A DNA stretch of 64,000 nt from Corinectria fuckeliana (taxonomy: Eukaryota > Ascomycota > Sordariomycetes > Hypocreales > Nectriaceae): assembly GCA_019137255.1 (NCBI GenBank), contig WPDH01000100.1, positions 1 through 64,000 of the forward strand, written 5' to 3'. Position 1 is the first letter of the stretch. Every line of letters begins with the position of its first letter. The notes beneath the pieces are model-generated. The model searched no databases and was not told the origin of the DNA. It worked only from the letters and a program-made list of their open reading frames with translations. Shown here one piece after another: positions 22,654 to 32,959 of the stretch. A program made the translations under genes and the position numbers.

Positions 22654-25600
22654 CTATGTCGTGTCGAGAACAAACTTCAGATCCTGTTCGTGTTAGTGCG
22701 AGGCACTAATGTCTATAAGGGTACCTACGTCGAGAAGTCCCGTGGCATCCCCTTCGGTGGTGTTGTCTAAAGAAATCTTGGCAATGCGGCTTTTCTTCTG
22801 CTGCAGCTTAACGATGTTCTGTGTCCATGATTAGAATCTCGAGCACTTGTTCTTGGTGGTGGCTTTGCCTTCTCAATTGTGTTCTCAGTGATGTACTTGA
22901 CGATGGTCACCGTCTGAGATTGTCCCATCCGAAGAACTCTTGCGATAGCCTGTGCTTCCATTGCTGGGTTCCAGTGCGGTTCAATGATGTGGACTCGATT
23001 GGCGTTGGTCAGAGTCAAGCTAGAGACGGTTAATGATGATCTGGAAAAGTGCAAGCATACCTACCCAACAGCACCTGAATCAATTGTCATGAGCAGAGCG
23101 GATACATCTGGATCCTCACGGAATGTTGACAATATGGCTGTTCGATCCGTAGGTCTGACTCGGCCATCTATTATGACAGACTTTATCCCTCTCTCGGAAA
23201 GCGCTTTGCCCAGGATGTCCAGTGTCAATCGCCACGATGAAAATACAACGCTATAAAATGTCAGCTCAATCTTCAAGCTCAAGACAAACCGTTGCTACCT
23301 TTTGGAGTTGAGGGTTTGGCATGAAGACTCAATATTCTGTGCGACAGCCGTGAGTTTTGAGGAGTAGCCGGGTCCTCCAGGAATGGCAAAAGAAGCCGAG
23401 AGAGGTGAAGGCGTGGGTGTTCTACTTGAAGCGTCCCGTCCACTCATACCACTAGGAGATGGTGACAGCTGCGTTCCGTAACCTTGATCTGACGGAGTTG
23501 TCGTAATGTTCAGCCAAGATCCACACTGCGGGCACTGATCTATACCAGCCAAGGTCGCAGAGTCTTCTTCTTCGGTGTTACAGAAGCCGCAGGACTCATC
23601 TCCAGTGACATCGGACAGCTTCCCAGATCTGGGGAGTTTCCCTGATAGGGTTGGAAACAATTGGTTTGCATCCCTTTGCATGATTGTTCCATGATTGCAA
23701 AGTCTCCGAAGTTTCATGATCGTGGCGAAGAGAATCAAAGATTTGTTTGGATTCGCGCCGATGCAGACTTGTCTGTCGAACTCTTTCTGGCAGTCGCAAA
23801 GGATCTTATCGTACGCTGCAGACTCTTGGTCGCTCAGGACAATCGAGACTTCTTCGGTGACTGACGGGGGCAAGTTGATACACTCTTCGAATCTGCGGAG
23901 GCAAATGACTCGAAGAAGTAGCTGCAGGTTCCCGAATTGTTCCGCACTCTCGAACTCGGTTCGCATGGGATCAATGATATGCTTGTCGAAGAGTTTAGCG
24001 TCCGTCAATGGGGCGTGTTGCAGAAATCTCGTTAGGGATCTCAAATCTTGTAGACTATTCTGAATTGGCGTCCCCGTTAGACACCAACGTCTCTCAGCCT
24101 GAAGATGTTGAGCGGCCTTGAAAAATTGCGTGTTGTGGTTCCGAATGCAATGGGCTGTTTTAATTTAGACTCTGTATCCAGTGTAGAATCACAACGTAGT
24201 AATGGACTCTTCCTGCTAGTAACTTACCTTCGTCAAGAGTTACCCGAAACCACGCAATCTTTTGGAGAACCTTTTTACCTTTCCAATCAGCAGCCAGGGT
24301 TTGGTAAGTCGTAAGGACGACGTCGTGTTTGAGGAGTGTCTTTGGCGTCTTCGCACGTTCACTACCATGAAAGCAACCAACTTCTAGTGTGTTTGGTTTG
24401 AAATGCCTAGCAGATCGATAAGTGTTACTTCGTATCTTGAGCAGAAAGAGATGTGTGAATGTACCTTGTAATTTCAGAATCCCAAACATCCATTACCTCT
24501 ATCATCGAATTAGGGCTGTACGCGCATCAGGCAATGAGACTTACGCTTCGAGGGGAGAACGACCAATGTAGACTTAGCAAATAACGGAATGCCCTTATTT
24601 GATTTGTTGCTGGCTGAGTTCTCACCTGCAGCTGGTTTTGAGCATGCGATTGCACTCAGCATTGTCAAGGTCTTTCCCAGCCCCATGGCATCTGCAAGGA
24701 TACCACCGAGACATGGTGAGAGAGGTTGTTCGAGTCTAACAACGGCGCATCAGCCACCTTCCAACCCCCATGCTTCATCACTCGGTCTCATACCTTGGAT
24801 CAATTAGTTTGAGAAACTCGCAGTTCAGGCTGTGGGCGGAAGCCGAGTCTTCTCGATTGAGGATGAACTTGACGCCCCCAATTTGATGTCTACGGCGGGA
24901 ATATTGATTAGCCGATCACCCCAAATTCGGAACGTTTTATTGTATACCTTTTTAGTCGAGTATTAGACAAGAAGGATTCTGTCATTGAAGTGACGTTGCA
25001 CTCTTCAGAACTGTTCTGGCTCGTTACGTCACCCAAAGAATGAAGAACACTCTCGATTCCTTGGGATAAACGTTCCCGTTTTGCATCCTCTTGCTTGGGG
25101 CCAATGAGATGACTCAAATCCGTCATCGTATTACCAGGGTAGAACCACTGGGGGTTGAGGTATTTTATCCCTGTGTCGAGGAAAACAGGGTGCTGAAGGT
25201 TACCTCGGATATTGCCAAGTGCGTCTCCCACACTTTCAACGAGTGCTTCGGGTCCCAAAACGTTGATAGTAACGTCTACTATCGGAGACTTCTTGGTCTT
25301 CTTGCCAGAGACCTTGTCCAGGCTAGCAGAGGGGATGACGGCGATGAACGAGATATCCTTAAACCCTGCTAGAGCCTGCAGATAAATCGTCGTGATGTTA
25401 TCCAACTGAGCAAAGTCGTCTTCGATGCTCGCGTCCGACTTGGTGAGATGGTAAACATTCTTCCGCTGAGCGACTTGGAAAGCGTGGAAACGAGCCCACG
25501 GTAGGGCTGGAATAGTCGCCCGGTCGATAAAGCTTGCCCTGGCCTTTGCCTTGAACAGCTAATCGGGACAGTAATGTGAGTAAATGTTCGCAAGTGAATA

Positions 25601-25894
25601 TCCGGCTAAGGGGGTAGTATTCAATCCAGACCTAGTACGTACTGCGCCGTAGCATACGAGCTCACTGTGCTCGGGTGCATCTTCCATCTGTTCATCTAGA
25701 TCTTCAAAGTCATCATGAGCTCGGGTGCTCTGTGAGTGCTCACTGTTGTTTACAGACGTGCTGACTCTTTGGGCACCTTCGTGATGTGCATGTTGTGAGC
25801 GTTTCGCGGGGACGCCACTTTCCAGTTCTTCTCTGGGACGCTTCCCCAACTTCATCATAGCGGATTCTTGCAACAGCAATGTTGAAGAGCCCAT
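22654..25894 (-). CDS. SNF2-family DNA-dependent ATPase (RAD5/RAD16-like)
   Basis: Eleven exons on the minus strand: 25894-25643, 25558-24948, 24889-24794, 24735-24545, 24498-24465, 24406-24228, 24154-23299, 23250-23065, 23019-22869, 22818-22729 and 22683-22654, giving 891 residues in one closed frame. The N-terminal third begins around LVCYGALFKAKA. Motif I is ADAMGLGKT (about residue 335). TLVVLPS follows, then the DEAH box TLDEAHCIRN (about 452) and CLTGTPIQN. A CGFC...CPQC zinc-ribbon-like insert lies at about 640-665. The C-lobe has VVFSSWRLTLDIL, IDGRV and QAIARVLRMGQ, ending in the short exon DLKFVLDTT. Such proteins remodel or translocate on DNA and act in repair or transcription in the nucleus. 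One intron (22868-22819) appears to be GC..AG. The gene is head to head with the STAND gene. Confidence 0.88.
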
Positions 25895-26248
25895 TCAAAC
25901 AGAGATGAGGTGAGAGACCCAGAAGATGTGCGCGTTGTACGAGCGCGAGTAAGCAGGAGCCTTGTAGGCCTCATTCTGCCTCGATTATGCCGACAAATTC
26001 GAGGCAGTGGCGTTGTCAGCCTGCAGGGTTGAAAAATGAGGCTTGGGCAGTGCTACGAGGCTGTGCGAGGTGGCAGTGCTGGGTTTTGGGCAGAATGCAG
26101 GAATCAGGCTGCGGCGTAGCTGCCTTCTTTCACCATTGTCCTCGACTCGCTTCTCGACAGCAGCACTACGAATCTCTCCCCTTTTCACTTCCCCATTCGC
26201 GTCTAATGTTTCGCTCAACATTTTGTCCTTGTTCCATCTCCCAAAGCC
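25895..26248. promoter_or_regulatory. 354-bp shared divergent promoter (SNF2 ATPase / STAND NTPase)
   Basis: The start codons at 25894 (minus) and 26249 (plus) face away from each other across 354 bases, so the 5' leaders and promoters of both genes must lie here. The last 100 bases before 26249 are pyrimidine-rich. No named operator was recognised. Shared control is possible but not shown. Confidence 0.6.
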
Positions 26249-29200
26249 ATGTCTAACAATACCAAGGACAGCTTCAAGAGGTCTCTAGAGAAGTTTCGCC
26301 GGGGCATCTCAGATGAACAAAAGCGGGCTTTCTCTTCGGCTAGCATCGACGAAGTCGAGCAGGCAATTCAGCAAATCCAGGAGCGGGTTGGACGTGACAA
26401 AGAGCTACGCAATTTCAGGGCTCTTAAGAAGTTTCTTGAGGGGATGAAACAAGTGGAAGAACTCGTCAAGGTCTTCGCTCAAGTCCATGAGGTCGCTGCG
26501 TTCCTCTGGGTAAGCATATGTCCTCGTCGTCGCGTCATTCTCTAACGAAAGGAAAGGGTCCTATTAAACTGGGACTGATGGTGAGAGACATGGCTTTTCG
26601 CAAAAAGGGACGAGGACTGATAGTTTGACCAGATTGCCTCCACGAGAGTCGACATGCTTGAAGGGTTACTTGGTGCTTACCAGGAGATTGGTGACGTTCT
26701 CGAGGGTGTGGAGAGACATAACCGACAATTCCAGAGACATGCTGGAGCGAGGCAGATACTTGAGGTATACTTCGACGACGTGCTTCAGTTCAACGCCGAG
26801 GTTCTCAAAGTCTTCGCAAAACCAGGTACTTGAATCATAAGCCCACAGCAAGGGAGTAACGACTAACCTGTCACCTGTCAAGGCTGGAAACGAGCCTACA
26901 GCTATATGTGGCCGACGTTCAAAACAAATTTTGGGCCCATCATCGATAGTTTGAAGCGTCACAAGGGTTTGTTGTCTGATGAGAAGCTCAACCTCGTCAT
27001 TGATGGAGTTCAAGAACTACCGACATTTTTGGTCGATAAATTCGGAGAAATCAAGCAGGCACTCCACGAGAACGCCGCCAAGCAGCAAGAATCTCTCTCG
27101 GCTCAAAGGTCACGAATCCACGCAAAGATCAACCCTCTTGACTACAACCTGGATCAGTTTGCGATATCGAAAAAGCGGTATTCATCAGATTTTGTCAACT
27201 CTGGTGACTGGATCCTAAGAGAGCCCAAATTCAGGAATTGGGTGTATGGAGATACGTCGCCCGAAAGTGTCCTCTATATGCATGGCATGCCTGGCTCCGG
27301 CAAGACTACTTTGGCTTCACGAATCATTGACCACATGAGAGACAACAAGTCTAGACCAGATGGGCCCGTGGTTTTCTTCTACTTCAAGCACAACTTCAGG
27401 GAAGATACTCGCAGGACCACCGCCGAAATGCTTCGCGTGCTTTTGGCCCAATTTCTGGATCAAGATGATGGCCTACTGGAGTATATGCATCGGCGATGTG
27501 CGGACAAGAGCACCTCTGACGTATTACTGGAGTCGTTTCTCAGAGACTGTGCAACTCACTGTTTCATGAGCCAGAAGAGAGTCTGGGTCGTTCTGGATGG
27601 ACTTGATGAATGTGACGAAGAACATGAGGTCAACAAGCCGGAATCGCAAGGTCTACTCAAGTGGTTTCGAGAAGACTTGCTCCCGGCGAGTCAAGCCCAA
27701 GGCGGTCAAATCCGCCTTCTCGTATCAGGACAAAGAGACGGTTATATCGATGCTGTCATGTCCAAGTATCCGAGTATTAACCTTGATACGGCGGATTCTC
27801 ACGTTCTCGATATCAAGGACTACGCCAAGGCTAGGGCTACTTCCATTAGAGAAAATTTCTCGTTGGACTCAAAGGAGGAAGCTGATATCATTGAGAAGGT
27901 CGTATCAGCTTCGAAAGGTACTCCGGGCTCATGCTGGTTTTCTTTCAAGTACATGTTACTGACGTTATTTTCAGGAATGTTTCTCTACGCCAAAGTTGTT
28001 CTGGACAATCTCAGCCTCCAAGAATCACCTGCGGACCTCGAAGATGAGCTCACGCAAGGCAACTTTCCACAAGGACTGGATGCAGCGTACTTGATCCTTT
28101 GTTACTGTGTTATTCTGTGCTCTAACATGATTCATAGATATGAGCGAGTTGTCATTCGAGTACTCGATCGCCCTACGCCTGCAAGAAAGAAATCTGCTCT
28201 CATGATCTTGGGCTGGCTCACCTGTTCAGCAACACCCTTGCGATGGCGAGAGATCCAATGCAGATTTTGCATAGACCCAAACAAGGCAACTTGCAACTAC
28301 AAAAACAGACGGGTTCACGAATGCAAGATAATCTGCGGCTCTCTAGTTGAAGTTGAGCCTTGTGAGTTCTACGGTGGTTCAGTGACAGAGCAAATCATCG
28401 GGCTCGTTCATAACACAGCGGGCAGGTAACAACACCTGAGAAAACTTCTTTACGCAAACTTGAGGACTGATCCCATGCAAAGATACCTTGCCGAGACCGG
28501 GCGTCTTAACCTGTTTGAGGAGCACGCAAGAATGGCAATCTTCTGTTCCCAATACCTTTCCTCAGATCCTTTCGCCGACGGGCATTTAGCAGATGCAATC
28601 GAGGAGGTTGCCTTGACTGGTTATTACGGCCTTCTTGATTACGCTTCCGCATTTTGGCATCACCATGTGGACTTTGTTCTCGCCTGCAAGTCTCCTTTCG
28701 ACACCACTCTTCAAGAGAAGGCCATTCAGTCGGCAGAAGGCCTCCTAGAGAGTTGCAGCCCAGAAAAGCCAGATGAGCAACCCTCTCATGACTCCTTGGC
28801 AAAGACGTCTATACAATCGAGGATAGCAAAATGGCTAGACACTGAAGGGGACTCCTCCAACCTTCTCGATCGAATTATCAATATCAGAAAAGTGATGGAG
28901 GTCATTGATCATGCCGCCTTGGATGATCACATACGAACCTTCTCGGGTCTCACTGGCCTTGAGCGGTTCAAGTGTCCCAGAATGCGTTGCCTGGAGTACG
29001 CATCGGGTTTCCGAAAACAGCAAGAGCGGGACTTGCACTTACAAGAACACGAAAGGCCCTTCAAGTGTTCGTTCGAGGGATGCTATGCTCGGATCGCCGG
29101 CTTTCCTTCACCAACCGCTCTTGATCAGCATTTCGAGCGCTCCCACACGGAGACGGTAGACCAGTCACTCTTCTCTGGACAAAAACGCCAACGAGTGTCG

Positions 29201-30214
29201 GATATTTATTCCGCAGCTTCTCGAGGTGATCTTAAAATGCTCAAGATGTTCCATGACAAGGGTGTTCCCCTTAGTAAACCTAAGGGGCATGGAGGCTTCC
29301 TGACCCCGTTCAGTCTTGCTGCTAGAAACGGGCATACTCATGTCTGCGAATACCTCATGCAACAAGGAATCTCTCCGTACCTTGGTAGGATTGGAGCTTC
29401 TCCCATGAGTGAAACAATCAGACGGCGAGATTTGGAACTCATCCGAGTTCTTCGCAGCTTTGCCGATGGGCATAGCTCGAATGCCATATCTTTTCTCATC
29501 GAGGCTATGGAAACCGAAAGTAGTGTCGTTCTGGAAGCATTCCTGACCAGTTTTCCCCCAGAGCTGATAGAAGCCAATCTTGGACGCATCCTATTCGGAC
29601 ACCGTACAACACGGATTTCACATCGCGTGCTTGGCCACGCATTTCCAAGTCTGTACGAGTCAGACCGGACGACGCCAAGGCTTCATCTTCACAGGCGAAA
29701 TGAGGAGCCTGCTATCATCCGATTGCAACAGTTATTAACCCAGGTCAACAGTTCGGGGGGGACGCTTCTGCATGGAACACTAGAAAGCGGAGCATATGGA
29801 GGCGCACAATGCCTTCTAGACTTAATTCTAGACCCTCAGCACTTAACCACGACAGCCTTTGAGGGCCGCACGCCTCTGCATTGCGCCTATCTGGCAGACT
29901 GCCCCCAAGAGCTGGTTCAACAGCTTGTGATGGCAAATGGTGGAATCTCTACCGAAACGAAGGACCAGCACGGCAACTTACCGCTCCATATATTAGCACG
30001 CTCCCGTAACTTCGAAGGGTTCCGGATCCTGGTGCAACACACGAAGAATTTGAACCAAGAGAACAACGAGGGTAAAACAGCTTATGAATTGGCCGTGGAA
30101 AGTGATTGTGTAGAAAATGCTAAGGAACTTCTGCAAAGCGGCCGTGTGGACATGAGCCCTGATGCGTTAGCGAGGCTCCAAAAAGAACTAGACGAGTCCT
30201 CTATTTTTATCTAA
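26249..30214 (+). CDS. STAND/NACHT NTPase with C2H2 fingers and ankyrin repeats (fungal NLR-like)
   Basis: Seven exons: 26249-26509, 26557-26580 (24-nt microexon encoding GPIKLGLM), 26633-26825, 26883-27917, 27975-28086, 28138-28425 and 28483-30214, giving 1214 residues. The helical N-terminal domain ends in FLWGPIKLGLM, a pattern common before fungal NACHT domains. Walker A is HGMPGSGKTT (about 292-301) and Walker B is VVLDGLDECDE (about 394-404). After the winged-helix-like region (LMILGWLTCSATPLRWREI) comes VHNTAGRYLAETGR, restored by the 57-nt last intron. Two C2H2-like fingers (FKCPRMRC...H....H; FKCSFEGC...H....H, about 800-865) precede ankyrin-type repeats to the end (DIYSAASRGDLKML; TPFSLAARNGHTHV; TPLHCAYLADCP; LPLHILARSRNF). 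Architectures of this kind are known among fungal NLR-like proteins tied to non-self recognition; the role of this one is inferred. Confidence 0.85.
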
Positions 30215-30913
30215 GTTACCCCAGGAGCGCAGAAGAGTTATGCTAGAGTTTCTAGGAGATGCTAGGGTGACAATCATGGAACCAAGGGAGAGTGCTAGTC
30301 CTTGATGGCAATCAAGCCTGAGTTTGATCGTCAAGGTTGTTTCCTAGAGTAGCTCGATGGAAGGACTGTTTCATATGAATGTTAGTTCAATCTCAGGCAA
30401 CCAGTAACAAGATTCAAGTCGAGATCCGAATCGGACTCGAAGCAGGCCACAGTGTCTATTGCATCTAGCGTCGACCGGTCATCCATCCCTTCCGTCTCTA
30501 GCTCTTTGGTCTTAGTCTTCTCTACCGCAATCCTCTTTCTCATCTAGACACAAGTCACCCCCTTGTAAAAGCCCTTCTCTTGCTTTATCTCTTTATCCGT
30601 CTTTCTTTCCAAGTTCCGTACTAACCAAGAACCTAGCTCGTGTCCCCTCCGTTTCCGTTTCAGTGCATAAAAAGGCTCTCAATGGGGTTTCCCTCGCTAA
30701 TATGTATATACAACGTAACAGTGGGGTTGCATCTCCCGCACCCCCCCTCTCTGACAAGACAACGACAAAAACGCCCAGTCCATGAGATGAAAACAGTCGT
30801 GGAAAAAGGAACAACTCCAATCCAACAATGCCTCTGCGACCCCTCCTCGTGTCACTGGTGCTTCCCAGCCGAGGATGCCGCGTGATAGTTGCGCGATGTC
30901 ATAAAACAAGCAA
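30215..30913. other. intergenic between convergent genes
   Basis: This is 3' flanking DNA of the STAND gene (plus) and of the minus-strand gene ending at 30914. No additional gene was seen. Confidence 0.6.
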
Positions 30914-32959
30914 TCAGATGGCCCAGCTGCCTCTTCGCTCTGGGACGCCCCATCCCACCGGGTCTAGGTTGTCAAGATCAGGATGTTGCCTGGCCCACTC
31001 TGTGATGTAAGACCGGAGGGCCTTCCACCGCGGGCATCGCTGCTCCTGGGGCGCGAGGTGTTCCGCCTCTACGAGGTGGCCCTGGGCCAGCTGCTTCTCG
31101 TCGTCCTTCTCCAGTTCTTTGATGCTCATGAGGCTAATCTGGGATAGCTCTTCGTCATAAGACCGGGCCATGGCCGGGTAGCCCAGGGAGAGATAGTTGT
31201 AGACTTGAGTAACAAAGGAGTCGTCAAACTCCTGGGCGATCTTCTCGTCAAGCTCCTCGAGGTTGTTCTGCTTTTGCAGAGTCCTGTCGATGCCACGGTA
31301 GCCATGGAGCACACGCACACCTTTAGGCTCGCGGTTCCGGGCCCGGAGCTCGGCCGTCCCGGGATCTTCGCCGTTGGAGTCTAAGAATGCAGGCTCATCT
31401 CGCATGCCCATGTCGAAATGGGCAAAATGCTCCACGCCCGGGTAGCCGGGAGTAGCCGGTGGCTGAAGGGTCCCCAGCATGTGTGGGGCATGCAGGTCTG
31501 CTGGCACCAGGTAATCATCATTCGATTCTGATCTGTAGCAGTAGCCTCTCCAGAGACCCTTCTGACCCGAGACATCCCGGGACTTTTCCTCGGCATGGCG
31601 GTCGGCGAATAGGTGATCGGGCTCAAGCTTGGTCTGCTTGGGCGACGGACACCTCCGGAAGACGAGATCCTTGCCGAGCATGGGGGGAGATATGGCCGGG
31701 CGCCTCTTCTGGAACTGGGGAACCGGTGCCTTATAACCCAGGCTTCCGAATGGACGAGCAAAGGGCCCGGCCTGGTTTCGAAAGCTGCTGTCCGGGGGTA
31801 GTTGGGAGGGTTTGGCGTAGGGGAAGTCTGCAGGCCTGCCGGGAGACACCGACGGGACATATGGCATCGGAGATTCTCCAATGGGCCGGGGTGGTGCAGG
31901 TGCAGGCAGGAAGGCCTTATCTCTTGCTTGGCTCGTGACATACGGGTCAGGTTGGATGAGCGGCATGAAGGTCTCGCCAATGGGACCGTGGGTGTCGTGC
32001 ATCGACGGCTTCCTGGACGTGGTCCACATCGGATCCGGGGGTACGGCCAGATCCATCTTGTCGAGATCCGCGTCTGTCTGCATTGCTGAGTCGCCGTGGC
32101 CGTGGCCGTGGCTGTCCGACTCCGACTCCGTCTCCACCTCCATGACGGCAGCCATCTCTGCGTGTTTGAAGTCGGGCTGGAAGTCGTGCTGAGGCTCGGG
32201 CTCGTCGACCGCCATCTCGTCTTGGTCGTGGGTCATGTGCTCGACGTGCTCCTGCATGTGCTTCTGCCACCAGCTCATTTCCTGGCCGGACGAGGAGCGC
32301 CGGGCACGCCCGCGGCCGCTGTCGTTGCGGGCGGGCGAGGTGCTCTCCGACGAGTTGTCGCTTCCGGAACTCTCGCGGAAGTAGAAGTGATCGATGCCGC
32401 CTTCGCGAGCGTGGCTGTTGGGGAAGGCCGCCAGAGCAGTCTCCTGCATCTGACGCTCTGCCTCCTTGGCAGCCAGCTCCAGCAGATACCTGGTGACGTT
32501 CTCATCCTCGGACTCGCGGCGCGTGGGCACCTGCGGACGAGCCAGAGGACTCGAGTTGTCGCCGTGTCCCCGTCCATCGTACTTCCTTGCCCGATGCTGC
32601 TTGGTGGCGGTGTAGATGTTCTTTGTGTAGGGGGAAATGTCGGTTTTATCGGTGGGCCTCGTGGCTGGTCCAACATCACCGACTCGGCGGCTCCTCCTCG
32701 ACGACTCGATCAACTGGGGCGCGAAACGGCGACGTGGTTGCAGCTCCCGCGGTACCGGCGACGGCGACCGCGGGGAGGCCTCGGGGGTTGGCTCGGGATT
32801 GGGCCCCATGCGGACTATGGTCTGGGTCATGTGGTGCGAGTCCGGCGGGCTCTGGTAGATGATTTGCTTCTGCTTGCCCGTCTTGCCGCGGAACGTTTCG
32901 AAGGTGGTTTCAATTGGGACGGGAGCAAACCGTCGGCGTGGCTGCTCTGGCTTGGCCAT
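30914..32959 (-). CDS. 681-residue disordered protein with duplicated RRRFAP motif
   Basis: A single uninterrupted minus-strand frame from the ATG at 32959. I do not recognise a catalytic domain. The N-terminal region carries the same short motif twice: RRRFAPVPIETTF (residues 8-20) and RRRFAPQLIESS (76-87). The middle is low-complexity: Ser/Arg-rich, His-rich (SHGHGHG), acidic and Pro-rich segments. The C-terminal 160 residues look folded: RVLHGYRGIDRTLQ, then helical segments with Leu-Glu-Glu, FVTQVYNYLSLGYPAMARSYDEEL, and a Trp-containing end (WKALRSYITEWARQHP). This pattern suggests a conserved nuclear or scaffold protein of filamentous fungi with a C-terminal helical domain; that is inference. 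No intron is needed. Confidence 0.75.
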   Translation of the reverse strand: MAKPEQPRRRFAPVPIETTFETFRGKTGKQKQIIYQSPPDSHHMTQTIVRMGPNPEPTPEASPRSPSPVPRELQPRRRFAPQLIESSRRSRRVGDVGPATRPTDKTDISPYTKNIYTATKQHRARKYDGRGHGDNSSPLARPQVPTRRESEDENVTRYLLELAAKEAERQMQETALAAFPNSHAREGGIDHFYFRESSGSDNSSESTSPARNDSGRGRARRSSSGQEMSWWQKHMQEHVEHMTHDQDEMAVDEPEPQHDFQPDFKHAEMAAVMEVETESESDSHGHGHGDSAMQTDADLDKMDLAVPPDPMWTTSRKPSMHDTHGPIGETFMPLIQPDPYVTSQARDKAFLPAPAPPRPIGESPMPYVPSVSPGRPADFPYAKPSQLPPDSSFRNQAGPFARPFGSLGYKAPVPQFQKRRPAISPPMLGKDLVFRRCPSPKQTKLEPDHLFADRHAEEKSRDVSGQKGLWRGYCYRSESNDDYLVPADLHAPHMLGTLQPPATPGYPGVEHFAHFDMGMRDEPAFLDSNGEDPGTAELRARNREPKGVRVLHGYRGIDRTLQKQNNLEELDEKIAQEFDDSFVTQVYNYLSLGYPAMARSYDEELSQISLMSIKELEKDDEKQLAQGHLVEAEHLAPQEQRCPRWKALRSYITEWARQHPDLDNLDPVGWGVPERRGSWAI

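Noticed and set aside
26906..28429. the STAND gene starting at the internal Met at 26906 and ending at 28429
   Set aside because: Upstream exons and a final intron restore the full domain order in one frame; the shorter model loses the N-domain, fingers and ankyrins.
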